From NCBI GenBank assembly GCA_025331125.1, contig JAOALB010000230.1, forward strand, positions 1 through 59,253: a DNA stretch of 59,253 bases, given 5' to 3'. A model generated the notes under the pieces. It did not search any database and was not told the origin of the DNA. It worked only from the letters and a program-made list of their open reading frames with translations. Below, piece by piece: positions 31,770 through 44,441 of this stretch. This stretch comes from Mycogone perniciosa. Lineage: Eukaryota; Ascomycota; Sordariomycetes; Hypocreales; Hypocreaceae. Positions within the stretch are counted from its first letter, which is position 1; every line of letters starts with the position of its first letter. The position numbers were made by a program, and so were the translations under genes.

Positions 31770-34700
31770 ATGGAACAGCAGTCTTCAACGTCAACGGTGA
31801 CAGGTGAGCGCCTCTCAGAGCCATTTGGGTAGTCAATTGACTGACACATCGATCCTATCTAGTTGAGTATTTCGATCCTCACGATGTCTACAAGCTCCTT
31901 GGCCCAGGGCTAGTCCCTCGGTTACCCCTTCATAACCTTCACTGGCAATCGCATTCAGGGCCGCTTCGATCCATTGACACGTTGCATGTTGAGCTCGTCC
32001 AGGGTGGGAACGGCGGAAACGGCACCTCGGCTGCCACGTCGGCACCGACTCCACGACAATCCGCCAGCGCATCACGAGACGATGGCTTCCAGACGCAGAA
32101 TGTCGGTGGCTCAACCGAGGCGGCGGATTCCTCGCTATCCCTTCCTTCGAAGACGACTGGGGGCCTGCGACGACATCAAATTCCTGGGTTGCGCCGAACA
32201 CCATACCTAAAGTTGCTCCTAGTCCGGTGCGATGACAACGACTCCTACAAGACCTCTGTGAGGGCCGAGATACGGGACTGGGTCAAGGCACACACTCCGC
32301 CATCGGGGAGTTCGAAGAAGGGAAGCAGCCAGGAGAATCATGATGCGTTTGAATGGTTGATTGTGCATGTTATCATTCCCAACACGACGGCCGCCACTCA
32401 GCCGAGGAGCAGTAGCAAGTCCGATGGCAGTACCGGAGAGAAGACCTCCACCTCACGGTGGCGGACAGGATCAACGCCCCTACTAGAGAAGTTTCGATCG
32501 GACTTCAACGGATCTACCAAAGGCTCCCCGGACCGGGTAGCGCAAATCCGGATCGGCATCAACGATCTGCCTTATGACCTTCTGCCAAGAGTTGTCCCTG
32601 CGGTGCCATCGGGTTACTCTGAGACGCAGCAGGATGCCGAAAACGCATGGAACGAATTGATAACAAAGTTCAAGAGCCTGATTCTTAGCTCGTTTGACAA
32701 TCGAGTAACCCAGTATGAGGAGGACATCAGGGAAAAGGACGGACAGCGAAGCTTGCCAGGTTGGAACTTCTGCACGTTCTTCATGCTCAAGGAGGGTCTA
32801 GCAAGAGGTTTTGAGAATGTTGGGCTGGTCGAGGATGCATTGGTCGGATACGACGAACTCACCGTTGGACTGGATGCTGTGGTTCATGAGCAGCTGGAGA
32901 CGGGTTCGCCAGAGAAGCATGGCGGTGCGATGTTGACCTACACTGAAGAGCTCAAAGAGCTTTCTGAGAAAGCACTTGCGGCGGTTTCTGAAGGTGTTGC
33001 GGATGAAGAAACAGTGGATATGCAATCGAAAGACTCCGCAAGGGATCAGCAATTTGATGAGATACCTATCAGTTCGACGAAGAAGGCGTACCGAGACATG
33101 ATTTTGGAAAACAAGGTGTCGGTGTTCGATTTCCGCTGCTACATTTTCTCACGACAGATAGCACTGTTACTGAGGCTGGGTAATGCATTATCATCGAAGG
33201 AGGAGCTGATCGCCAAGCTCAAGAGCCAGCAAGAATCGATTCTCCACGGTAGGGCACCTTTGGTGCCACCGAACCATAAGGACGAGCCGGAAAATTTGGC
33301 GGTATTCGCAGAGATATGTCAACGGACGCTGCAGTTTATCCCCGCGGTGTCGCAGATTTTACGGCAGGACATCATCTCGGCACTGTTGACTACTAGAACA
33401 CCGAGTGACGGCTCTACAAGGTTGAGTCCCTTGATGGAGGAAACCGTGGACAATATTGTGGCGTCATTTGCCTTCTCCGTTGCTCAGCAAATCCTCGCTC
33501 AGACCTCAACTAAAGCGCTGCCGATTCCGCCTTCATCTCTGTCATTTGGAGATAGCAATGAGCCGAAGGCATCCATACCAGAGCCCAAAACCATGATGCA
33601 TCCTGCGCGAAACTCCTCTTTACTTGGGAGGAATGGTGGCGCTCCACGATCGCAAAGTCCTGCCTTCTTTCCAGGCCCTGGTAGACAGCCTCTCGCACAG
33701 GGTGATGCCACGAACAGTTTCCTCAAGACCGGCCTAGAGGACTTGGCGGCACGGCGAGCTGAGCTTTATATGCTTTCAAGGAGTATCCTTTCAAGTCTAG
33801 GAAAGAAGCGTGGTTGGAGTAATGGCTGGGATGAGGCCCCTCTGGTAGGGGACACTGGCGTTGATGTTATGGAAGACGTTAATCTGGACGATGATGACGG
33901 AGACAGTGATAGTAGTGAAGATGCGGACGATAGTTCCGATTCATCTTCATCATCAGGGGCGCAAGACATATCAAAAATGGATTATACGCCGTCCATAACT
34001 GGCATTGACAGTCACATCCTTCGCATCGCCACGGACAATGAGGATGATTTCTACCGACTATACGAGATCCTCACAGACAAGGCCATGCGCCATTTCACTG
34101 TGGCAAATCATGATCATTCAGTCCACTCAAGCATGGCTGACCTAGCCGTATTGAAACTTCATACGAAAGATTACAAGGCGGCAGCATCATATTTCTGTCT
34201 TACCACCCCATTTTTTGGGGGAGGCGGCTGGAGCTTGCTTGAGCTGTCCATGCTGGTCATGTACTGCCAATGTCTGGATGAGATGCAGTCCAAGGTTGAC
34301 TACGTCAGTGCTGCGCTGAAGCTCTTGATCAAGTTTTGCGCTGCTGAAAGAGATCGACTGCAGGAGAAATCAAGACTTCTCCGACTGCAATCCAAGGAGG
34401 ATTTTCCAGACACAACCCCAGTCAAAGGGGTTGTGGAAAAGCTTAGTCGTCTTGCCAAATCAGTATCAAATGGAGTCAAAGTTCCGTTGGCGAACTTCTT
34501 TACAGACATTGAATTGGCAGGGCCGCCAGAATATCATGATAATGAGGACGGCTGCTCCCTATCTGTCAACCTGCGCAGCCTGCTACCAGAGGAGATTTGC
34601 CTTGATACAATAGGGCTACGGATCTCATGTATTGATGGCGGGCCATGCAAGGAAAGAATATTTGAGAAGAAGGAAGAATCCATCACTCTTGTCCCCGGCA

Positions 34701-36516
34701 AGAATACGGTAAAATTGGACTGTAAAGTAAGTATACGGGTTCTCGTGTTGAGTTTGACCAGGCTGACCAAGACCCGCAGTCCGTTGTCGCTGGGAGGTAC
34801 AAGATCGACCGTCTTGACCTGTCATCCACCAATCTCATGTTGTATTTCGAGAGGGATGTCAACGTTCCGCTACCAACGGCAACAGATATCTTCAAGAACC
34901 CCGAGGTCGTGTTGTTTAAGCGTACCAGCACCTTTGACATCACGGTCACAGCTACGAAGCACACTTCACTGGACAAGAACAACTCCCTTGACCTTAAGAT
35001 CTGCACAGGATGGAATTCTGTAAAGACTTGTGAAATCCGAGTGAAACCTGCTACGGGCGGTCTCCGGTTGTTAACAATGGAAGCTTCTTTTGTAGACTCT
35101 TCGATGGGGTTTGCGAGACCCCCTGAGGCTGGTGTTTTCTACTTCAATAACATCGCTGCAGATACTTCAGTGAAATTGCGGTTCCCTTACTCAGTTGAGC
35201 AGGATGTTGCAGACGTTTTGGCAAAGATCGAGGTCACGTACGTCACTGAATCGGGTGACACGTTCTACCTCGCCAAGTCCTTGACCATTCCTGTGTCTCT
35301 GGCACTGGGTGTCAATGTTCAGGATGTCTTTAAACACCAGGCCTTGTTTTCTCGGTTCAATGTTTCAACGGCTACATCGAGTCCATTGCGGCTGTACAAG
35401 AGCGAGCTGCTTAGTACCGACCTCTTTCAGTCTACATTTGGGGTCCCACCAGGAAATGCTATCACAGTCTTCCCGAAGCAGCCAGCAAGCCTACTCTATC
35501 GGATCAGCAGGAAGCCGGGTACGAAGCTCGCAAAGAGGTCTGACAAGACAATGTACTTGAAGCTCCATTACAGCGTTCTGGAGGCTGAAATCGAGGAGCT
35601 TTTCAGGCTATCTCTGGCGGAAGCCCTGGAGCAAACCCCTTTTAAAGAGTATTTGAAACTAGTCGTGGCGCATGTTTGGCGGGAGGTCAAGAGCAGAATC
35701 CAGCCACGGGACCTAGAGCGAGTGACCTTACTGGGAGAGGTCTCAACAGCGTACTTGGAAGACGTACCCTGGGAGAGCCATTTCAGTGGGGTTGGAAATC
35801 CCCCTGGGTCGAATGGCGATGCCACGGCACAGCTGTCAGCAATTCTCCAGGCCTGGCAAAAGGCCAACTCTCGCATCGTCCTCCCTGCCTCTAGTGTGGT
35901 TGGCCCATCATCCATCCTCATCCCAGTTGAGATACCTTCTCTCTCCATTGTCCACACAGCGGACATCCGCCTACATCCGTCCCTCCCTAGTCCTGTCGAG
36001 GTTGTTAATGAAGGGACCCCCACCGTGTGCACTAACCAGATGCTCCCGGCAACGCTACATCTCAAGTGGACGCGGGTTTGGGACACGGATTCAACACAGA
36101 AAAATGACCAAGAGTTTAGCTACGAGGTTACGGCGGCGGCCGATGCATGGCTCCTAGGCGGCCGTCGAAAAGGTCACTTTGTTATTCCTGGGGCATCGTC
36201 ATCTTCTTCATCGGAAGTAATGTGCTCTACGCCAGAGACGGAGGCGGAAATCCCCCTCATACTGATCCCGCTTAGAGACGGCTGGTTGCCCTATCCAACA
36301 GTTGAGATCAGGGAGATTGTGGGGACGGAGGGTGACGGGGTACAGACAGCGGCACAGGCGTGCGAGGTTGACCTGAGGAACCTTGGGGAGGTGGTACGAG
36401 TTGTAGCGGATAAGAGCGGTGTTACGGTCAGTCTGGACGCGAGCGGACCTGGGGGAGGGCCGTTGGTGTTTGAAAGTGAGGGCCTGAATGGGTTTAAGGG
36501 GAGGATTGTGGCTTAA
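31770..36516 (+). CDS. TRS130: TRAPPII complex subunit Trs130/TRAPPC10
   Basis: Trs130 is a large subunit specific to TRAPPII, the guanine-nucleotide exchange factor for Ypt31/Rab11 at the late Golgi. Exons 31770-31803, 31863-34726 and 34780-36516 give about 1544 residues. The N-terminus (TVEYFDPHDVYKLLGPGLVPRLPLHNLHW) and the internal block DKLAMRHFTVANHDHSVHSSMADLAVL-like region, followed by LEEICLDTIGLRISC and the beta-sandwich C-terminus (LPATLHLKWTR, FVIPGAS, PLILIPLRDGWLPYPTVEI), fit the family. An acidic, Ser-rich linker occurs near residues 650-690. The first exon is only 34 nt and starts at the ATG in MEQQSSTST. All junctions are GT-AG. Confidence 0.9.
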
Positions 36517-38526
36517 GTGCATGAGATGAGATATAATATCATACATACATACCCTTTGATGATGATTTGGAATATCAAGATGGACATGTGCGATCATACG
36601 ATGAGCTGTTCTTCCGTGGAGTCCCGATATTCCCTCAATATTGCCCAGGCAGTAATATCAGCAACAATGTTATCCATCACATTAATAGCCTTGTGAAACA
36701 TGATGATATGCATATATCCCTGCACTCATTTCCTCTCTTCTCTTAGTCAGTCAGTCAGTCACTCACACCACCCAACATGCATATACATACATACCAAGTA
36801 CGAAGTACGAAGTACATGCCCTTGTGTATGCTATGTATGTATGTATGTACTTCGTACATACGTCTGCATGCGCGCATGAAAAACGGGCTTGCATGAACAA
36901 GTCATTCATTTCCCCCTCCTCTGCCTGTCCGTGTGCCACACATATGTATGTTGCAGAACGCACTGCATCAACGCATAGCGAATCCCATGCATCACATGAT
37001 AAGAAGAAAAAAAAGGAGCTGCTGCACTTTTTTCTTTCCCCCTTTTTTTTCCTTTTTTTGTGTCTTGTTTTCTTTTCTTTTTCTTTATCAACGACAGTGC
37101 AGATAGTGGCTTCTAGTACTCCGTAGATGTGTAATTCCATGCGACCAACCGGTGATACATTGCATTTGCAGCGCATTGCGCGTGTGCATGTGTACATACA
37201 TATCTCGTACATGATGTATGAACTCCTCACCTGAGCAGGGGTCATCACATTTATTGTATGTATGTTCTGTTCTCATCTTCTTCCTCCGCACGTAAATATG
37301 CAGCGTACGGAAGCAGCCTCAAAGTTAGTCTCCCTCCAAGATCCCTTCTGAGGCTTTGATATGTACATAGTTCTTCAGCCCCTCGTCTCTGATCGGCGAT
37401 GCTTATCTCGATGTTGTGCATTGCTCGTGTCTTTGTTTTTTTTTCTTTTTTCTCCTTTCTTGGCCCTTCAGATCAGATCTTTGTTGGGCGTTCGTCGATC
37501 TATTTGCGGGTGGCGCCGCTGTGGTGGGATGTTCGCATGATGTCGTCTTTTATCTCTACCGTGTTTGAAGTAGTAGCATTATATGAAGTATTCAAAAATC
37601 AAAAATCAACCCAAAGCAGGGATATTTTCTGCCGTGCAAGTGAGGAGACAAGTGAGGCATGTGATCAGATTCTTCACATCTAAATAGCACAACGCACCCG
37701 ACATTAAACTGGTCATGAACATAACGTAATATTTTTTACCGTCATTGACACACTGCCTCGTAAAGGGACGCCTTGTGTCCCATGTACATACAACGAGTAT
37801 GGCCTTTCTGTTTTTGTTTTCCTCCCCCATCCTGCCTGTCATGCCGTCTACGCTGCTCAGTGTAAACAAGTCCCGAGCCGCCCTGAGCACAACAAGACGA
37901 GAAGAAGAAATGATCGCTCCCAAAACGCCTGTTTGACATGCCCACATTGGTTCCTTTCCCAATGTGAGAGTGCTTGCAAAAAATGTAAAGTAACCGAATC
38001 AGAAACCGCAGAAAGGACAATGCCCTGACAAGATGCCCCGCGCAATGGCGAGCTTGCCATGAGGCTGTGGACGCCAGAAAGAAGAAGGTAAGAACGAAGA
38101 AATGAGGAGCCAGAGGCCCAAAGGCGGTAATATACAATGAATGCTGCATCCTACGAACGTCGTCGTGCGCTCGTAACTGAAAAATGCGTTTCTCTCGTAG
38201 TGGTAAATACAAACGTGTCCAAAGTCTGGGTATCATGAGCCCCTTCTGGGGGCTGGAGCCGCACTGATATAAAAGTCCAATGCGCCAAAGTGACTGAAGC
38301 GCCGCGGTGGTGGTGACGCAACGAATTTAATCGACTCATGCGGTGGAGAAAATGATCGAAGTCTAATCGGCCAATGTGGTAATGTGTCAGGATGGATCGT
38401 GGAGCTGTCCACTGAGTCTGATCCAAAATGCAAGATGGGATGGGATGTGGTGTACTGTCGGCTAATGCTGAAGCCGCTGATTTGTGTCTGTTGCTTTGCC
38501 TTTGAGAACGGCGTTTATGTATTGAT
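36517..38526. other. 2-kb convergent gap with low-complexity tracts
   Basis: This lies between the 3' ends of TRS130 and the SCOC-type gene. It holds TGTATG-type runs (36770-36860), overlapping GTACGAAGTAC at 36798 and 36805, GTACTTCGTAC at 36847, long T-rich tracts (37020-37090), and TACTCCGTA at 37117. ORFs up to about 160 codons exist on the minus strand but they are low in complexity and resemble no protein I know. Confidence 0.5.
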
Positions 38527-39077
38527 TTATTTCTTGCCTCGGTTTCCAGTCGCGGTGATTTTGCTGGTACTCATCAGGTCGCCAATGTACTTCTGCAGGA
38601 ACTTGTTGTTGCTGTCGAGCTTGTCATGCTCCTCCCGCACAGCCTCGATGCGGTTGAAAATGGTAAGGAGAGATTCCTGTAAAGCCTTGGCATGTCTACA
38701 ATAAGTTGTTAGCTACTCAAGTCCTCGTAAAGAAAGGGGAGAAGGGGTGAGGAAATTGCCCACTTTCTCAACTCCTCTCGCGCTTCCTTGCCCAGCTTGT
38801 CGATATCTTCGTTTGTCCTTCGGGGACTCATGGCTCTGACATCATCCGGACCGAAGTGCGAGTCCACAGGACCAACGGCAGAGCTGTCGCGAGGCACGAC
38901 CAAGGGTCCGCTGCTCTTGCGACTGGGCAGACGGGGTCGAATAGGGATGGGCTGATGAATGACGGTTTCATTCTGGTCCGACGGGGTCGTTGAGTTGGAG
39001 GCGGAGGAGTCGGAGCGTTCGATAGGGTGACCGTGACTGACAGAGCCAACCGACTCAATATCGTGTTCGTCAGACAT
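38527..39077 (-). CDS. SCOC-type short coiled-coil protein (Slo1-like)
   Basis: Exons 39077-38764 and 38695-38527 give 160 residues. The N-terminal 100 residues are Ser/Pro-rich and disordered (DSSASNSTTPSD, RPRLPSRKSSGPLVVPRDSS). The C-terminus forms a single coiled coil (HAKALQESLLTIFNRIEAVREEH then DKLDSNNKFLQKYIGDLMSTSK), which is the SCOC signature. SCOC proteins bind Arl1/Arl3-type GTPases at the Golgi and take part in vesicle traffic and autophagy; the same role here is an inference. The single intron has a GTGGGC donor and TAG acceptor. Confidence 0.85.
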
Positions 39078-39752
39078 GACAGCAGCTTGAGGTGTCAAGT
39101 CGTTGAATGGAGAAGAACGAGAAGAGTATGATGCTTCGAATTGCACTGCTGAAGATGGCGAGAACTGCTGAAACCGACCCACGAGGAGTCTTTAAGTAGA
39201 GCGTCCAGAAGGCAGAAAAAAGAGGGGTCCAATCGTCCCGTCACCAGTCAGGTACCAGATGGAAGGGTCGACACCACCCAAAGATGTAGGTACAGTGGCC
39301 TCAGTAGCCTTGCCCAGACTCGGTCAAGATGCTGTGATCAATAGTAGTGTGGAGCCTCGAAAATGGGGTGGTGTTGTACTGCCTGCTGTTGGAAGCGAAG
39401 GTGGTGGGGTGCAAGAGCCGAGAAGGGAGACGGAAAGGCACGTATGTAAAATATTGCGAGTTGTATGTGCGGGTAAGGTATGGATGGTAGGGTACGGAGT
39501 GTGGTATGATGGTTTGGCCTGGTCTTATGTCTGGGTCTGATGTGTTCCTGGAGAGACCCCGAGTGTGTTTAGATAAACAAGAATGTAACGGTCGAGTCAG
39601 AGAGCCTCAGCTGCTATGCAGGAAAGAACAAAAAAGTGATAATAATAATAATAAACGAAGACGTGACACCAAAGTCGAAGGCGGAGGATCGCAGGGTTGC
39701 CAAGACGGCCGGGGGCTGTCGCGAGAGCAAAGGGCCTCACGCGGGCAGAAGA
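39078..39752. other. Upstream region of the SCOC-type gene
   Basis: First part of a 5.4-kb gene-poor stretch. It has GC-rich and purine-rich runs and an ATA-like run near 39635-39655. I see no gene here; the translation of the repeats that follow makes long spurious ORFs on the minus strand. Confidence 0.45.
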
Positions 39753-39781
39753 GAAGCGGAAGCGGAAGCGGAAGCGGAAGC
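39753..39781. repeat. Hexanucleotide repeat GAAGCG, about 4.8 copies
   Basis: Perfect tandem copies of GAAGCG. It is a purine-biased microsatellite about 700 bases upstream of the SCOC-type gene and 40 bases before another purine repeat. Confidence 0.9.
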
Positions 39782-39819
39782 TGATATGCTGCTGTGAAAC
39801 CAGAGACGAGAAAGAAGTC

Positions 39820-39826
39820 GAGAGTC

Positions 39827-39875
<49 letters not shown>
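39820..39875. repeat. Heptanucleotide repeat GAGAGTT, eight copies
   Basis: Seven perfect copies (39827-39875) preceded by one GAGAGTC copy. It produces the repeated Leu/Ser/Gln/Asn peptides seen in the spurious minus-strand ORFs here. Confidence 0.9.
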
Positions 39876-39877
<2 letters not shown>

Positions 39878-40125
39878 CAGGCGCCTTGTTGTTGAAGGGT
39901 ATGGTATGGTATGCACGAGAGTACGGGCCAGGTAGGGCCAGGCAGAATAGGCAGACCTGCAAGACGGGCCAATCGATGCCCCCTTCGCACTGCAGCGACT
40001 CCAAAAAGTCACCTCAGCGTTGCGTTGACGATGCGCCGGTCGAACTGATGTGTTGTATCGTATCGGTGGTCTGTATGTACGACTTGTATTGGCGGAGCGA
40101 AGGTCTCTCTCGACTTGGTCTGATC

Positions 40126-40156
40126 TGATTTGATTTGATTTGATTTGATTTGATTT
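40126..40156. repeat. Pentanucleotide repeat TGATT, about six copies
   Basis: Perfect tandem TGATT/GATTT units, followed by AT-rich sequence. Confidence 0.9.
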
Positions 40157-42544
40157 ATTATTGTTTTTCCTTTTCTTCTTTGGTGCAGAGGGAAGAAGTC
40201 GGAGGAGAGGCGGCGGAGGAGTAGAGAGAAGAGGAGGTCAGAAGAAAGAAAAAAAAAATGGAACGGAGTTGCGCAAGGGCGATAGCGGGCGTAGTGAAAA
40301 AGAGGAAAGCCGTTGAGTGCTTCCTTTTAGGCGGTCAGCCCCCCGAAAGTTGGGTGATGATGATCTGTTATAGCGTCGTGTCGGGCGGTGGTTCCAGTAG
40401 CGCGCGCTCACTCTTCTAGCCTTCTAGCAGCAGCAGCAGCAACAGCGCTCCGTAATACGCTCCAGGGCCCTTTGGATTGATTGGGTCCTGCTGGCTGGGT
40501 CTTGGATTCAGGCTGTGAAAGGCAGATCGCTGGAGAAGAAGCCCCTACTGTACCCGCACGTCTTAGTACCCAGTGTGGATAAAAAAGAAACTCTTTTTTT
40601 TCGATGTAGCAGATGGCAATTTATTTTATTTATTTTATTTTCATTTAATTAGTATTCGTTTTTTTTCCTGTCTGCCTCTTGTGTCAACGGCTTAGATAGA
40701 TGGTCTGTTGGTCGTTGAGAGAAACGAACGAGTCCCAAGACACCAAAAAAATGGAGTTGGCGCTAACACAACACTTTTCTCTTCCCTTTTTTTCCTTTTT
40801 TTTGTTCCTTTTCTTCGACGGTCTCGTGGATAATAGTGGAAGGGGGAAAGAGGCCAGAAGAAAAAAACGACGATGATTTGACGTGGATCATCAGTAAAGG
40901 AGTATGTACCGCTATGTACTAAGGATACTGTCTGATACGGTGTACTAGGCCAACACACAAGTACCGGTACAAGAGCATGAAGAGAAGAAAAGAAGAAAAG
41001 GGGGCAGTGGGTGTCAACTTGGTCAAGTGAGAGAATGCGATGAGCGTTGTCGACGTAAGAGAAGAGCCCGGCGACTTCAAAAGTCCACAGTTTTCTCTCG
41101 CTTGATAGTTACAGTTGCGTTAGATGGCGGTGAATTTGAGTTGGTGTGGGGGGCGGAGAGCCACTAGAAACAGAAATGCGACAAGGGAGCTTCTATATCT
41201 CATCATCATGTCTATTAGTACGAGTAGTACTCCGTACTACGGAGTACTACTTACTAGTACTCTATAATATTACCAGGGGGGGCCTTTACTCACAAAAAGC
41301 ACTGCTATGTACATATGTATTACGACTCCGATACGCCTCCGATGAGCACACGCATTTATTACCTACATATACGTCCCAAGATTGACGATGAACCGTCTCA
41401 GAACGGGGGGACCCTTCTTTTTTTTCAACATGGATGCCCTTCCTTTCGTTTACGGATTGGAGACCAGCTGGCTGGGTGGGCGTTCTGCATGATGGGGAAA
41501 TAAAGGTACCGGGCACTTTTTCTTCGCTTTTCCTTCCACTCATACGAATTAGTTGGCCTCCACTTTCTCACGATGCCGAATTTGAAAAGTGAGAGGGCAA
41601 CAAAAGGGGTCCTGATCTTCGCAACTCTACTCTGTACCGTACCTCTGCTTGTACAGAGTACTACCCTAGGGGCGAGCACCCCGTACATCTGCCTCCATCC
41701 GCATGCCTGCAGCCTCGAAGCCCAAAGGTGACATTGAGAGTCCAAGTGACAGACAGACAGACCAGACAGCCAGCCAGACAGGGCCAAGCCAAGCCCGCGG
41801 TGGCGGGGACAAGCAATTTGAGAGATCAACGCCAGTGACGCCATAGCAGAGACCCCTTAACTTGGGTGCGCTGCCGCCCAACCCGAAGCAGAAGTTAGCA
41901 CTGTAGGGGGCCGTATATGCTACAGTGTCCGTGCTTTATGTATATGCACTGTGTAAGTTCTCATAAAGAAGCATGGTGGGTACAGTACAAAGCGCTCACG
42001 AAAAAACAGTACATAGCGTACCTCTCAGAGTACCGGTAGTAGTGGGTCCTCAAAACCACCACTAAAACTACCCCGGCTGCTTAAAGCGTGACCATCCATT
42101 CCTCCACCGTCTCCACTCTTTTTGTCTGTGTACGTATCCAATTTTCTTCCTCGTCTCTGGGCTCTGTTCCCTGTCGCCAAACGATCCGTGTGCTCCTCCT
42201 CGCCTTTCATCTGCACCGAATACGGAGGAGATTCATCCATACGAATACAACTGTTTGGTTTCCTACGGATCAGCATTTCGGCGATTTCACAGTCAACTGT
42301 GTGTGTACTTGGCCCAGCGCAGAACGCCAGCCACGTCAAGATACGATGATTAATAATCCTGTCTTCGCCAAATAGATAACAATCCAATCCAGACAGACGG
42401 ACCCATTGACGGTTTATCGATAGCGAGAGAATCGAGACGCCTCTGCTGGACCCTTGTCTTATCGGGCCTGGTCGGAACCGTCTGCTTCATCCACACGCCT
42501 CTTCGAAGAAACAAGCCTTGCCTGGACAGGAAATCTCGCAGAAG
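40157..42544. other. Gene-poor intergenic region
   Basis: Purine-rich (40190-40260), poly-T/TTTA-rich (40570-40680), and further A/T homopolymer tracts to about 40870. The 27-bp inverted repeat at 41224-41250 lies here. From 42080 to 42540 the plus strand is CT-rich and resembles a 5' leader for the small ORF at 42545. No gene is recognised. Confidence 0.45.
41224..41250. repeat. 27-bp perfect inverted repeat built from two TACTCCGTA motifs
   Basis: The left arm GTAGTACTCCGTA (41224-41236) and the right arm TACGGAGTACTAC (41238-41250) are exact reverse complements with a one-base spacer. It is the most complete palindromic form of the motif that recurs through the intergenic DNA of this window. 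Confidence 0.9.
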
Positions 42545-42781
42545 ATGAGCGAGCAATGGAGGCCCTTGACGCGGGACCCGCTTGATGTCATGGATCGGCA
42601 GCCCTCTGGGAGCTCTGTATCCAACAGACTGAGAAACGGCGCTCCACTAGTCCCGCCCCAACCGCATGAAGTCCTCTCGCTCGCTCTTTCAAGCCTTTCC
42701 AAGCCCCTCTCGTCACTCTACAGTGCCGCGTCGGTATTCGTACTCGGGGGCTCGGGCGTTGCTGGTATTAGCGAGGAATGA
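42545..42781 (+). CDS. Small hypothetical ORF (78 aa), weakly supported
   Basis: A frame from ATG 42545 to TGA 42781 with GC-rich third positions encodes MSEQWRPLTRDPLDV, then LVPPQPHEVLSLALSSL and a hydrophobic end (ALSSLYSAASVFVLGGSGVAG). It is preceded by a CT-rich leader-like region. It may be a small membrane-associated protein, or the first exon of a longer gene whose later exons I could not find. I do not recognise it. Confidence 0.25.
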   Translation: MSEQWRPLTRDPLDVMDRQPSGSSVSNRLRNGAPLVPPQPHEVLSLALSSLSKPLSSLYSAASVFVLGGSGVAGISEE

Positions 42782-44441
42782 TTTCCGAAATCATGATGTG
42801 CGTTTGTGCTCTCCTTTGCTGGCCAAAGCTTCAACAACTCCATGCCTTCAGCGGGTGTCCGCCTCGCCCATACCCCATAGCCACCATGATGGCACTCGCC
42901 TCGCTCGGCTTCAAACTTGAGCGTGGCAGCGAACCAACAAACATGCGAAAGACCGCTCCGAATTCGCCAAGCCTTAGAAAGTCCCTGACATTGATCATCA
43001 CAACGCCAAAACGTCATACCTGGGTGCTCAGCACAGTAATTACATAGCAACTCAAGCGATCGTAAAACTCTACCCCTTCTCGGTTCCGTCTTTCGTCACA
43101 GGCTCCGTCACTTCACCGGTCAAATAGATACCCAGCCGGCCTCTCGAGCTGGCCACATAAGGCTCCTCTCTGAGGATTATCATCATCGCGTCTCAGCTCC
43201 GTCTTTCACTGGCCCACCCGAGTTGTTGATCAGCAGCACCACGAATCATCATTTCTTGACCGAAGGAGCTGGCCTGCCCAATCACTGTGATTATGAACCG
43301 AAGATTCTCGTCTCTCACAGCCCGCGGTCTCAGCAAATCGGCTTCCGCGCACTATCCAGCACGTCTCGAGCTGTCCCTGCCCTCCCTGCTTTGCGCTGCC
43401 ACCTGCAACTCGCCCTCACCGAATACAGCCCCAGTCGCCGTCCCGCCTATCACTTCCCTGGTCGATAGACCTACCGCCATGCCATAATATTTTTCTGCCG
43501 AACCTCGTGACAATATCCGGTTTGAGTTGCATTGTACGACCTGACAAATCTTCTGTTTGTCGACAGCTCCCTATTTCGCACGAGTAGGCTGTTCAGCTGC
43601 CGTCATGGTATGGTTGTTGTTCAGCCATCAAGCAAATTCCACACCTACGACCCCAGTTGTGCAACCGTTGATAGACGTTTAACAGCATCTGCTTCGTACC
43701 GCCAATCCTTCCAGGGCTATGCCTATGCACCACTAATGATTCGTACTGCACTCTGACCATCCACCAAGCCACTTTCGGGGGTATCTGACCCGGGAGAGGT
43801 GTCGATGTTAATATGTACTCCATGCAAAGTACTACTACACGCAATAATACCGATATCCGACTAACCAGCGGTTACCCGGTGCGCCAGCATGCCATGATCC
43901 TGGACCAGAAGCCTAGACATGATGATATCGGCAAATATATTCGAAACTGATCACCAATTTCACGGAAACTCATCGTGATTATCGTGGACGCCTACAGATT
44001 TTCCACGAGCCTCCCAAAAGCATTATGCACCTTGTATGTGCAAGTCCTCTTCCGAGACAGGCCAAGCAGGGTGGTATTCTACGCGCCGATTTTTCCCCTT
44101 GTGCAACACAAAACAATTTCGTGATGACCAACGGGTGAGAGCCCCTCTTGTCTGCTAAGATTTTCCTCTCACTATGGACCACATGCATACGCACGTAACC
44201 CGTTGCATCCGCTATTGGCTTACCAGGTCGTCAGGGTTTATGACTCGGGATAATAGGATGAACACTAGGCAGGGAAGGCATGCAAGACAACAAACACACA
44301 TCCACACAGCTCAGTTCACGGAGACATGACTGTAATCAGCAACTCCAAAGCCTTTGCGTAACACACCTCTTTTGCTCACGGACCTATTCTGCGAAACAGG
44401 TGGAGGGGTGTGTTCTCTACCTGAGTCAAAGACAAGGCCGT
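42782..44441. other. Intergenic region with chance open frames
   Basis: About 1.66 kb. At 43290-43500 the DNA is GC-rich and open in all three plus frames; one frame (ATG 43293) reads like a mitochondrial presequence (NRRFSSLTARGLSKSASA) but ends after 65 codons with nothing recognisable after it. No gene is supported. Confidence 0.4.

Noticed and set aside
36763..37248. 161-codon minus-strand ORF
   Set aside because: Low-complexity Tyr/Cys/Lys-rich translation of TGTATG and poly-T tracts; no ATG-to-domain logic.
39597..40004. Overlapping minus-strand ORFs with Ser/Thr/Leu/Gln repeats
   Set aside because: They are produced by the GAGAGTT and GAAGCG microsatellites, with all frames open.
43293..43487. 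ORF with a presequence-like N-terminus
   Set aside because: GC-rich DNA open in all three frames; it ends after 65 codons and no following exon is recognisable.
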